The notes below the pieces were generated by a model. The model worked only from the letters and a program-made list of their open reading frames with translations, was not told the origin of the DNA and made no database searches. From Balanoglossus misakiensis (lineage: Eukaryota; Hemichordata): DNA of 64,000 bases. Shown piece by piece: positions 50,101-61,400 of this stretch. Every line of letters starts with the position of its first letter. The first letter of the stretch is position 1. The stretch is taken from NCBI GenBank assembly GCA_040954595.2, contig CM082577.2:13826001-13890000 (forward strand). Reading direction: 5' to 3'. The position numbers were made by a program, and so were the translations under genes.

Positions 50101-53100
50101 ATTTAGGAGACCAAGTCCTTGAGACCTACGCAATTTACATACAAATATCTTAAATCAGTCAACACGCAATAAAATACCTAATGACATATCTTGGCTACCT
50201 TTATGTAACATGATTCAAAACGGAGTGTTAACGGGTGCAGTGTAACAATAATTTCATTATTGAAGTAAAATTATCTTTGGAATATAACTGTAGATGTTGT
50301 CGTATTACTAACAAAGTTACTTTCTCGCGTTTTAAACCTCCTTGTTTGACGTGGCATGATAACAGTTACCTGACAAATTTAGTGTTTTTTTTTTGTGGTG
50401 ACCTTTATGGAAATTCAGGCTTGTCCATTTGCACTTTATACGGCTAAAATTTTCGATAAATATTTTCCTCGGAGGCCATAAACCATTTGGTAGTCCTAGG
50501 TTTGTTGGAATAGTCTATTTAATGTCTGTCAGGGTCGTGTTTACGTTGAGTGAACTTAATGTCAAGTAGCTATTGCTCATTCTGTGTTTACACACAAAGT
50601 AAAAACGCACATGCTGTAAACAATATGTCGACTATATTAATTTGGACACTTCTTACCCCAGTCTCAGTATAGTAATTATGTCATATATAAACTCATTTGT
50701 TTTTGGCAAGATTAATTTTACTATTAATATTAATATTTTCATTGACAGCATGGGAATTAAAATGTCCGCCAGTTTTGTTTTATGACAGAAAATATTATTA
50801 TCACACAATTAACAATCTTTGTTAGTTCACCGCAAACTAGCTCTATAGAGTAATGTGCATTTTGAAAACTGCCGGGAAACTGGGGACAAAATTTATCAAA
50901 GACTGTGTTGTTTGAGAAAGATTTGTGTTGATCTCCACAGAATTCGTCACAAGATCAGTGTTTTCCTGACATCTTGTTATTTGATAGGTGTTCACCCCTT
51001 TTCTCTACCTCTCTATTTTGACCAAACACCTTGTGTGCATGGTGCGTCACTCGTCAATATTCTTATGGAAATTTGAAGTTATGACTTTAAAACAGTGGTG
51101 TCAGTTCACCTGACGAAGCAGTCAAAACGCGTTGCTTACCCACTGACATTGTACAGTCATAGCATTGAATTCCCTGAGAAAAGAAACTGTCGCTCGTTTT
51201 GTACTTCGCTGACATACCAGTTTACCTATCGAATCATGTCAAGGATATTAGGCTCGTAGTACACTGAACTCTACAACTTTCACGATAGCCACTGTGGTGA
51301 GTGTGGCGGCGTTATCGGAACTCGACAAACATTGGCGTTACTAATGGCGGCAGCCTTTACCCACTTAATTGTGTGAAAGTCTCAACTTACCGTAGGAATT
51401 CAGCAGCACCAGTCCGACCGAGGCTCAAGCCAGCTGTCCCACGAACACTAATGGCCAACTTGTTTATACAAAGCTGCTTCTGTACCTTTAGTGTGCATGT
51501 GTCGGAATTTCTTTGTCATTATAATCTTTATGATTATGGCATTTCTTCAGACGATGAATTTATGGCAGCCTCACTGTACGTTTGTTAAATATTTACTCGC
51601 GATAGTTCACCTGTTGCGCCAACTTCGCTGCACGCACCGGGTCATTTTATAGTTTATGACATCATGCAGCATTACTCACTGAGTTGCCAAGCCCAACTGG
51701 TGACGTCCGTCTTTACTCAACATTAATTTTCTTGAGCTACTGCGGTGTGTCGACAACGATAAGAGAGACAAGTAGAAAGGCTGGCATGCATTGGCCATCT
51801 CAAGTCATCATTTTCAGAATGCAAAAGTAGTCCTAATGATCGCTTCATTTGGTTTATTTGAAGTGGCAGTTGTCTTCAATGGGGACTGGGCAAGGCGCTT
51901 TGATAAATTTGTGAGACAACGTGTTTGTGTATACCTTCCTAAAACACGTAGCACAGGAGTTGAAACTTTGATAGATGTCAAATAAACATCTGACGTTTAC
52001 TCCGTAAGTCAACATGAGACCGTGTTTAATAATTGTATTAACAATAATACATATATTATACCAAAAGAGTGCAATTCCCCTTTACATTCCCCTGGGCAAA
52101 TCCCCCACGCGTGACACTAGTACGCGGCAGTCTAGTACTAGTGCAGTTCCTTGCCCCATTCTCTATTACAGTTTAGGATTTAGGGAATGTTTTTAGCTTT
52201 CAAAGGCAAAAAATCATAATAATGGCGTGGTTCCGATAACATGAAGCTTGTCACAAATAGGGTATGTAGGTAGGGAGTTAATTTTTTGTCATTTTCCGGT
52301 TTTTAATAGCTTTAAAATCATGTCATTTTAAGTTTCGCGTGATTTTGCTTTTTCTCAGTTTTTTAATTTATCGCTGAAATTTGAACTTACGCGTTGACGT
52401 TCCCGTAGAAAGTTTAGTGTCGGTGGGTTTAAAATATAGAACGGTCGGTTATCGGAATCACGCCATTGATTTTATACAAGTTATTATTTTTTTCTCTCTG
52501 TATTATTTAGTCCATCCGCCCTATCCAGATATGAATTATGCCTGACATCATTACAACGTAATGTGTTGTAATTGTTTGGTTAATTAGAGCTCTCTTAGCT
52601 CTTCTGTTGAATCGGCTAAACGACATTAATCGCTGCAGTTAATGTGAAAACCAAAGTCAGCATGAAGTACCGTGTGTCTTTGAACTCAAAAGTGACCACC
52701 TGTCCCTCGATAAGTTACTCGCGTAAAAATATACCTGTCAAAGTCGCGGTGACTACTGCAACCGTTACCTTGGGAACTCTTTGGGCGCTGCGCTTTGATG
52801 CCACCATACTTTTTCAGGTCTTCGGAAATGTGTTACTGGAATTGGCCAGTTTAGAACTTTCGTATTACATAACTTTAACAAACTTGGTTCTTCTGACACT
52901 GTTATGCAAACTGTATATTTTTCTATGTAAAGTCAACATATCGCATTCCCTGCTTAGGAATACTCTAGCACAAGCGTCTTCTAAGACACGTGGCTCTAAT
53001 ACAGATCCCAGTTCATGCCATGATTCAAACAATTGTGGTATCCGAATTCGAAGCAAATGCATCAGTAAGTTGACAGTTAAGAAGTATATTCAGCCAATTC

Positions 53101-54660
53101 GTAGCATACATGCAAGGGAGATTACGTCACAACTATTAATTGCACAAAGCTGATATCAGAGACATTCCGTACGTGATGTATAGGCGACACGCCTTGGTAT
53201 AATACAACTAAGCATCACATCAGACCGAAATTTAACAAGATGGACATTTGTGGCCTGTCGAGACGACACTATAATTCATGAGATAGCTGTACTTGCCGCT
53301 CTATATCTATCATAGTGACTCGGTGTCAAAGGTCATGCCTACCGCACTGGTCGTAAATCTACATGAAGTCTGTGACGTATTTTAAGACATGTTGTGTGTT
53401 TCGTTAGACAGGTGCAAATATTGTTCATACATATAATTATAGTGTCAATGCATGTCATGTAGACCATAACAACTTAAAATAAGGAGCAGTTTGGTTCAAT
53501 GTCAGTGAGGACTCTAAGAACAAACGCAGGAGAGAATATAGAAACTTAAATCGAGACCTGTGCAATCTGTAGGGTTATACTAAAGCTAACTGATTGTCAA
53601 TATATGGGTGCGATGTATACACTAAACACATTTCCCGTCGAACATTTAAATCAGCTCACATTTACTATCTTGTTGTTGATGTTGTTGTGTCTGGTAACTT
53701 TCTGTGTAGTTTGGTTTATTTTGAGGCCACCGTGATTGGTTGCTGAACTTGATCATCCCAGGTTAATCCATAAATGGTGGCCATCATTGTGTAGCCTTGG
53801 ATGGGATTTATCATTATGACTGTTGTAAACAACCACACACACAGGTTTAATCACGTCACAACCTGAAATATTGCGATGTGAATGAAACAGCTGTCTTTCT
53901 TGTTTTGGCCACAGTGTGGTGCAATAGATATATCAGTATAAAGGTAATGTCGAAAGTCAACCAATGTGTGGTCTGTATTAAAGCTAAAATAAAGATCCTG
54001 AAGAGTATTTGATTCGACTGTCTTTGATGAAACAGAATTAGCCGATGTTTCCATGAATTGGCATTATTTCGGTATTAACGTGAAGTCTGCGGGTATTTTA
54101 TCGAAAAATGGGTGAAATATTGAGAAAAACTGACAAAATTGCACACAAAAACATGTGGTCGGCGAGGGCGCTTTTTAACTAACATAAAGGGGGACACGAT
54201 GACGTAGGCCTAAATTTTACGATCGATCGGTCGAGCCATTTTTTCATTATTTTCATTTGATCACTGAAAACCCCTGTATGGATCTTAAACAGATCACAAA
54301 TAATATCTGTGAATAAACACAGTAGACATACTTCAGAATTCTACTACCGGTAGTATTTACACGAAGGATCAATGTACACTTGCAAAGAACGGACGGACTT
54401 GCGAAGAGCTCGTTTAAAACTGTCCTACACGGCCGTACGCGCCTTGTACCCACTCCGCTGAGCGCTTGTAAATATTGTACGCGCGACACTCACTCGCACT
54501 GCCATACCGGCCATGAGATTATGAAACACGCACACACAAGGCATGGAAGGCTATGAACCATAAAACTGAAAGAAAGTTTTGGTGTCGCGAATAAAACAAA
54601 AAAAAAATGTTTTCACTTACCTCGCCGGCCATTCTCGGTGTAATCGTTGCGTCGCAACAT
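44101..54660 (-). CDS. SLC51A: Organic solute transporter subunit alpha homologue
   Basis: OST-alpha is a seven-helix membrane protein that, with OST-beta, exports bile acids, steroids and related organic solutes. Minus-strand exons in phase: 54621-54660, 48148-48258, 47255-47409, 46862-46925, 46088-46286, 45441-45552, 45061-45313, 44101-44528 (453 residues). Seen: helix 1 region IILYTIAPVLTLFSVILFFE; a PR motif in MPRFTYVRIVQH; then YFSVAIYQFLMLIIDYYGG; a Cys-rich segment PPVLCCCLCLP matching the family's membrane-proximal Cys cluster; WLRRGVLQVAFIQP; and YLAIQLSMIFSNIQLAVLAF. The tail of about 110 residues is polar and charged. Exon 1 is the least certain: it fits in frame and has a TATA-like box, but its protein (MLRRNDYTENGRR) is not conserved. 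A start at Met 48205 would give 422 residues. The 64-bp exon at 46862 uses a weaker GTGTAAGT donor and is tentative. TMEM184 proteins are related, but the Cys cluster favours SLC51A. Confidence 0.85.
46588..46770. repeat. (CAC)n microsatellite with duplicated interruption
   Basis: About 50 CAC units, interrupted twice by the same ctcaaactcgtc sequence (46607 and 46722). Lies in an SLC51A intron. It generates false His, Pro, Thr, Gly and Trp frames. Confidence 0.97.
47895..47975. repeat. Short fold-back
   Basis: gattttgaccagttcacgac and its near-complement flank a tatacgcac/gtgcgtata inner stem with a gagcgatagcga loop. Stem about 33 bp with a few mismatches. Confidence 0.85.
48259..54620. 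other. Long first intron of the SLC51A homologue (if exon 1 is right)
   Basis: About 6.4 kb with little repeat content: a GTAT-rich patch near 49600-49660 and short G and C runs near 49897 and 49999. An open frame of 169 codons on the plus strand (52644-53153) is hydrophobic in part but has no recognisable motif. No other exon chain was found on either strand. Confidence 0.5.
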
Positions 54661-54687
54661 GGAGCTAGCTCAATGGTCGCTTTAGAA

Positions 54688-54701
54688 TCTATATATATTT
54701 A
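54688..54701 (-). promoter_or_regulatory. TATA-like box upstream of proposed SLC51A exon 1
   Basis: Minus-strand reading AAATATATATAGATTC lies about 30-40 bp upstream of the ATG at 54660. That is the right distance for a TATA box with a very short leader. It supports 54621-54660 as a genuine first exon. Confidence 0.45.
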
Positions 54702-56272
54702 CTGGTCCTTGAGCATTACTTGATCTAAAACATGGTTCGTCGGCTTTGTCAGCAACACGAGCAGACCGAAGACAAAACAAGTGGGTTTTCATATAAACTT
54801 TTATTCATTAACCTCCCCGGACAAAACTGTTGAGTGGAATTCCTAAATAACATTCACTCCACCGTCCAAAGGAACAGCAAGTCTGAGCCGACACAGAATA
54901 CTAGAAAACTGGAATTCAATAAACACGTGCAATGAATATTACAAAACACATGTGTCAACTTAAATACGGGTAACCAAACAAGTCGTGCTTTTTAATACGA
55001 ATTATTTGATCTATAAATATGAAATTACAATACAGTAAATTGTCATAGAAAAAAAAACTATGTGATAGAGTAGTGATAAGAAAAAAAAAGCAGATTGGAT
55101 TCCACAGGAATGAGCGGCATTCGGACGACAAGACACGACTTGACTCCTGAAGTCAACTTTCATTTTATCAAAAGCCTTGCCGAACCCAGGAGAACTGAAT
55201 GAGGTCAGCTGGAGATGAGCCAGATGCGTAGGAGTTGGTTTGATACGCACCGTTGCATCAGCACGTAGAAAACAATTAACTGCAATTGTATGAGCACTGC
55301 CAAGACATGTTTCGTCTCGGTTGAACTGCAAGTCGATGCGTTATGGGTGGCGATTTATCAGTTTGTAAAAAAAACTCTTTATTTCACAAGACAATGGAAA
55401 GAAAGTGTAGTTTATAGAGACACTGTGCGGTCGGAAAATAACACGCAAACATTTGGGTCAGGGCCATGGTTCACTTTTTTTCGAAAATAAGACAGAATTG
55501 TTGTCAGGGGGATCGCGTGGTACGTCGACGGGAAATGGCACAAAGACATTGTTTCATCATGGCCGCACAGGGGGAAAACGATGACTGAACCATGGTGGAA
55601 TATCGGAATTCCGTCGACTATAAATGAAATGATCACAACCAATACATTCAAATAGAAAGTCCTCTCGTTTATTTTGGGCTTGTTCATATATGTTCTGTCT
55701 TGTCGGTCATATTAAATGGGCAAGTGCGTTGAAGCCACGCAAAATAAAATTAATGAAATAATCTACAATAAATACAAAAAGTCAGATTCAAATAATCAAG
55801 TATACAACTAAAAATATGGTCAGTCTACGCGCTACCACTGGTTAAACTGGTCGTCGTTTTCTGCTCTGTTAGAAATTTTTTTTTCTGGTTTGGTTCAGAG
55901 ACCTAACGCTTTTTCAAAGTTTCAAAGTTATGTTTTTTAGGGCGACGTCTTAAGACAGTTTTTGTCACGTCAAGCTCCATGCATGTATCAGAACAATTGT
56001 AATAAAGTATTATTGAAATAAAGCTGTGTGGCAGCATAGCCACACACTGTAAGGATTGTGGTGTGGCCTGTTTATTGTTAAATAGCTCGAGAGAAGAGAC
56101 AAAACACATTCAGCTCAAACTGTTGTCATTGTATATGGAGATGAAGTGCACACGGGACGCAATGTGATTAATGTGCGTGGGTGGTAATGAAGAACCAAAC
56201 TGGTACGTCGGTAGTAAACTGTTCATTTCGAGGTCGGACTACTGTTGAAAGAGTGTGAAACAGCACCAAACA
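54702..56272. other. Divergent space between SLC51A homologue and DNase II gene
   Basis: No repeat or gene recognised. ORFs are under about 110 codons with no motif. The portion just before 56273 should hold the DNase II promoter; no obvious TATA box is seen. Confidence 0.5.
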
Positions 56273-58345
56273 ATGGGGCACTACTCGATTTTAGTTCTCT
56301 ACTTTTGTCTTTTCACTTTGACTCCTGGACCAGCCCTGGTGGATGGTTTCTCTTGCAAAAACAACGACAACCATAATGTTGACTGGTGAGCTGTTTGGTT
56401 ATACATAACATATCATATCAAACATATTTGTCGTCTATGTTCACTCAAACACGGCCTTCTTCGGAGGTTAAGTTGTTGATTATTTCATGCAATGTAAATT
56501 ATAATGGTTAAATGTCACAGGATGACCGCTTGCTTCACGGTAGAGTTGATTTTCAGACCCCTCTGAGTCAGAGCCCTCTGAAGTTACAGAACCCGGACCT
56601 CAGAATTTTTTTAACCTCAGATATAACCCCAAAATTTACCTGTATAATTAAATAAAACGATTCCAAATAGGTGTAAAGTTGCCAAAATTACTCCTGCAGA
56701 AAATACGCAATTAAAGGCAATTAATGCGCATTACTTGCACAGCAAGATGATATCCATGGCGACCCCTTTGTTTAGAACCCCCTCTTTTCCTATTTAAAAT
56801 TTTATACCACATTGGTGAAATTTCAAACGGTCATACTGTGTTTAATGTAACACATATCACAATATAGTTAATGTTTAAGGATGATGCTTGGTGAAAGTAA
56901 TGGGAGAATGTAGGTATGACAGGCAACTTCACTCGTTTTGCGAGCATCCGTTTTTGCTTTTGTCCCATTGCTGTGTCTGTTTTCCATTTTTGCTTGCTTA
57001 GTGTCGCGCGCTTTGCCACTCCCTGCCCGTGAGATGCTGCCCTTTTTCTATTAATTATGTTTGATACATGACACCGTTTATGTTATTCTACATTGGATAT
57101 AGTGAATCAACGGTCCACCACACACAAATTACATCCTGTTTGTGGAATATGAGAGTAAAAATTTCACCAAAATGAAAAAATGGTAACTACCGATTATTCA
57201 ATTTGGCGAGGTTTTTGCGAGAAGTTGCGTCCAACCCTTCTGATGGTCGAATACTTAAAATATGTATCATACGCTAAAAGACCCCCTTTAGCCATTTCCG
57301 GTTTGACGGGAATATAAGCGAAATTCATTGTTGATGATATTTACCTTGACTAATTTCGTAAAGTGCGGACAATGATGTTTTGTAGTCGAAGGATAAAATC
57401 TCCATTTCTGCAACAATTTTGCTACCACCGGAGATCGTGAGTGTCATGTGGTCATGTATTTGTCATTAAAAGATCTGGTTTGATTTGTTGAAATACTGAC
57501 CAATCACCGTTTGCGAAACGTGATCTTATATATTGATTGGCTAAAGGCGGTCAGCCTTTCTCACTTCTGCCGAAACGAAAACCGCAAGTCATACGCATCA
57601 GTTTTAAATTTTACTGCTCCAGGTTCATAGTGTACAAGATGCCAATAGTGAGACGTCACACTAATATTAACTTAAGAACCGGAAAGGGTTTCTACTACAT
57701 GGACAACAACAATCCGGCGTGGGCCTTACAGAATACAGCAGTTGATGGCGCTGCTTATGCAATTCCACACACACTTCAACAGTTGTATGCCCACTTTGGT
57801 GCTCAGGTAAATACTATCATAGTATTAATACTATTTGTTGATTTAATTTAATACACAGAGAGTCAGAGTTTAGATTAGATCTTGAGAAGTGTGATGACCG
57901 TATACATCGATTGATGATGTCGGACATGCTGATTCTAAAAGATTGTAGAGTTTGTTTATCGTCGTCGTCACGTTAAGAAAGATGGAACTTAAGAGAGATG
58001 AAATCTCTGAGTCGGATTATTGAGAGCACTCAGTCAAAATCAATAAAAAGCACGGGTGAAGCGGGATTCCGACGGCATAATGGCCTGTCAAGGAAATAAT
58101 ATTTGTAAATCACCCGTTGTTGCCTTACATACCGTAATCGGTAGAATTTGATCAGTGGTTGACGTTAAAACTGCACAGAAATTCTTGCATTTGTACCCGC
58201 AAGGGTACATTATCGCAGAAGTCACCTTTATGGAATCCAAATTCAAAATTACCAACTTTATCCGGGTTATAAGTACTCATTATTGGTTTCCACAGCAACA
58301 CGCACACAGACCTACGGGCGCCCACACATATACACACATCCACGT

Positions 58346-58396
<51 letters not shown>

Positions 58397-58404
58397 CACA
58401 CACA

Positions 58405-58456
<52 letters not shown>

Positions 58457-61400
58457 TACATACATACATACATACATACATACATACATACAGACAGACA
58501 GACAGAAACATCCTACAAGATTACGGACGATACATACCAACCACTTTATGGTATTAAAATATTTTGTTTAAAAATGATGTGATGACCATCTTCATTTCAG
58601 GGTGTTAGTTATATGTTATATAACGACCAGCCGCCAAATGGCCACCCTAGCAATCATAACACAGGTCATGCAAAAGGTGGGTAGACGTTGATATCAACTA
58701 CTTTTGGAAGCGTTGCTATCATGAAAATAGTTTCACGCTCGTTTTAAGACACTCGCCAATAGTCTGGCGAAACTTGATGTTTCACAACTACAGAGTAATT
58801 CGTAAAGCATACTTCCCTTCCCCCCCACCCCCCCCCCACCCCGGCAGACTACGGTATATAAGATAAGATGAAATGACATGACTTTTTTTCCTTTTTATAC
58901 TGAAGTCATAACACTCAAATGAGGGTCCATCATCAGGAAACCGACGTCACATTTTGAAGACGTGATCGTTTTCGTTTTCTTTGATTGGCCCATATCACAA
59001 CACTCAAATGAAGGTCCATGTTGTTGCCAGGCGTAAATTCAATATTCGCGCCACCATGAGATTTAAATTTGGCGTTGACATCGACGTTTGTTCCGCTCGG
59101 CTCGGAGGGATACGGCCGCTATACGGAGAATCACTCGTCGGCGACGTAGAGACACTCGTTCGAAATACGGGGGAATAATATACAAAATGTCAACGTTGTC
59201 GTCCTGGTCGTTTCCTCTTCCCGGGTGACATGCCAATGTCAGAAACGTTAGGATTGTGTTATTATGAAAGGATATTGTTAAAATGTCTCTTAGCTTGTAG
59301 AAGACACGAGTTCAATTTACTGTACGTAGCTTATACGAAAGCGAACATGAAGTTGGTGAGTCAGGCCTTCTATGAGGATGTTCTTTTTTAGAACACTAGC
59401 TTAGTGTTTACTGTTTTTTATGGGCCGATATGGACCTGAATTAAAGGAATCCCCGATATTGTTATTTTTACTACTAGTACTATCCTCCAACTAAACAAAA
59501 AACGTAATTTGTCCCATATACATGTAGGTATTGCAAAGAATGGGCGAGAAATCAAATATGTGTTGAAGTTCAGATTACTGCAGATCCGCCATCCATAGTT
59601 TGGCAACAGGAACATAAACACGATCTTCTATTCTTTACAGGTATACTGTTGTCTAATCAAGCAACAGGATTTTGGATTGTTCATTCATTACCTAGATTCC
59701 CTAATGACCCAAACCGTAAGAATGTTCACGAATGGCCCGCAAGTGGCTACAATTACGGGCAGATATTCCTGTGTGTAACTTATCCAGCTGCACATTTACG
59801 TGCCATACGTAAGTACACTAAAATTTATTTATATAATTTATCATGGTACAACATGTAAACATCAATCCAGCTCCTTCTAGTTCATGCGTACATGCGTACT
59901 GTATAAGGACAGTGTTTTGTACCTTGATGTCATAATATCACAACCACAGACACAGAGAAAAGACAGACCCACAACGCTTTTGTCAAAAAAGTGTTAAGTA
60001 ACGGCTGTAGCCCTCAGGCTGCTGCTGGTCCGAAGATCCCCGAACGTATCCCTTTCGGCAATGTCCGGAATTTTCCCGATCATGCAACGAAAGTGTTTTC
60101 GTGAAAGTTTGCGTTGTTGTCAGTCAGCTGTAGACGGAAGCCAAGTGGACAGTGAAGATTTGAGGAAGTTTGAGCATCCGAGAGATGAGTTTGACCATTT
60201 TAATAAAAAATTATGAATTTATATTAAGTGTGTTTGATCGTACGTACATTTGAAAAGGTTTTATCACCAATCTCCAATTTTTTTGGAATATATTCCGGTT
60301 CGCCGAATCGTGGTCTGTAAGCCTGCGTGGGTTGTAAGTGCATGTTAAAAAAACTTCTGACGTGCTTAAATTTGGTCGTCGTGAAGTAGTGTTTCAGTTG
60401 AGTCCTGAGTGCAAAGCTGTGTCAAGCAAGGTACTGTACGTAGCTGTCGATAATGACGCAACCGCAAAGTCTTCTGGTAAATCTCCGCGGTGTCTGACAC
60501 ATTTGAAGCCTATTGGTTGCCGTTGTTTGCCGAGGCGGACAAGACAAGCCGCGTTCGAGTCTGTCTTTTCTATTTATTTGTGTCACAACTGACGCGCTGA
60601 CTTTGGGAACGAGATGCAATCTCACTGGATCAGTTTGTCTTTCTTTTATCAGTCTCGCGTTTTGCAGAAGGCAAACTTGAAGAGGTCAATCTGTACTAAT
60701 TCTCACTATTAATAACTGACAGTTGTATATATCCATTTTTTGTTGAATGATATCACTGCAGGAAACCAGGTCGAATTTTACAGGCCATTAACGTACAGCA
60801 GCAGGGACGTCCCCCCGACCACACAAGCTCCGCCCGTCGAGCCTGCGGCAAAACGTGCAAGGCTTTCAGTCTCTCTCATCGCCCCCGTCGCACAACCCAC
60901 CGCCCCCGTCGCACAGCCGTTAAACTCAGCACGCTTCATTTCTATTGCTAAGAGACATAGAGAGAAAATCGGTAAGACTAACCAATTTATACTTACAGCA
61001 ACTGAACTGTACATTCCATGTTTTTATATGTCAAATACTGTCACCACGACATTACATTATTTCAAAGATCCATCCATCCATCCATCCATCCATCCATCCA
61101 TCCACAAACACACACACACGCTTGTGTCCATATATTACATATACTAGTACATACATACATACATACATACATACATACATACATACATACATACATACAT
61201 ACATACATACATACATACATACATACATACATACATACATACATACATACATACATACATACATACGCACGCACGCGCGCGCGCACACACACACAGACAT
61301 ACGCATGCACGCACAAACTGTACAGTTTCATGGATATGGTTTTCTTCTTTCTGTTCCCACAGATATATATTCATATCTAGCGAATCGATTTAGAATCGTG

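Noticed and set aside
52644-53153. Single-exon plus-strand frame of 169 codons with hydrophobic stretches
   Set aside because: It starts with GTG (first ATG near 52661), shows no family motif, has no clear promoter or polyA signal, and lies in an intron of the opposite-strand gene. It is listed only as part of the intron.
58152-58582. Cys-Val and His-Thr repeat frames
   Set aside because: Translation of the compound microsatellite in DNASE2 intron 2.
60338-60592. Possible extra DNase II exon between 59808 and 60762
   Set aside because: The phases of exons 4 and 5 join directly (C + GA = Arg) and the protein alignment is continuous, so no exon is needed.
61018-61380. Open frames reading Thr-Tyr-Ile-His repeats and the 249-codon frame from 60945
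   Set aside because: They cross the CATC/CATA microsatellite. Only the part from 61363 is a true DNase II exon.
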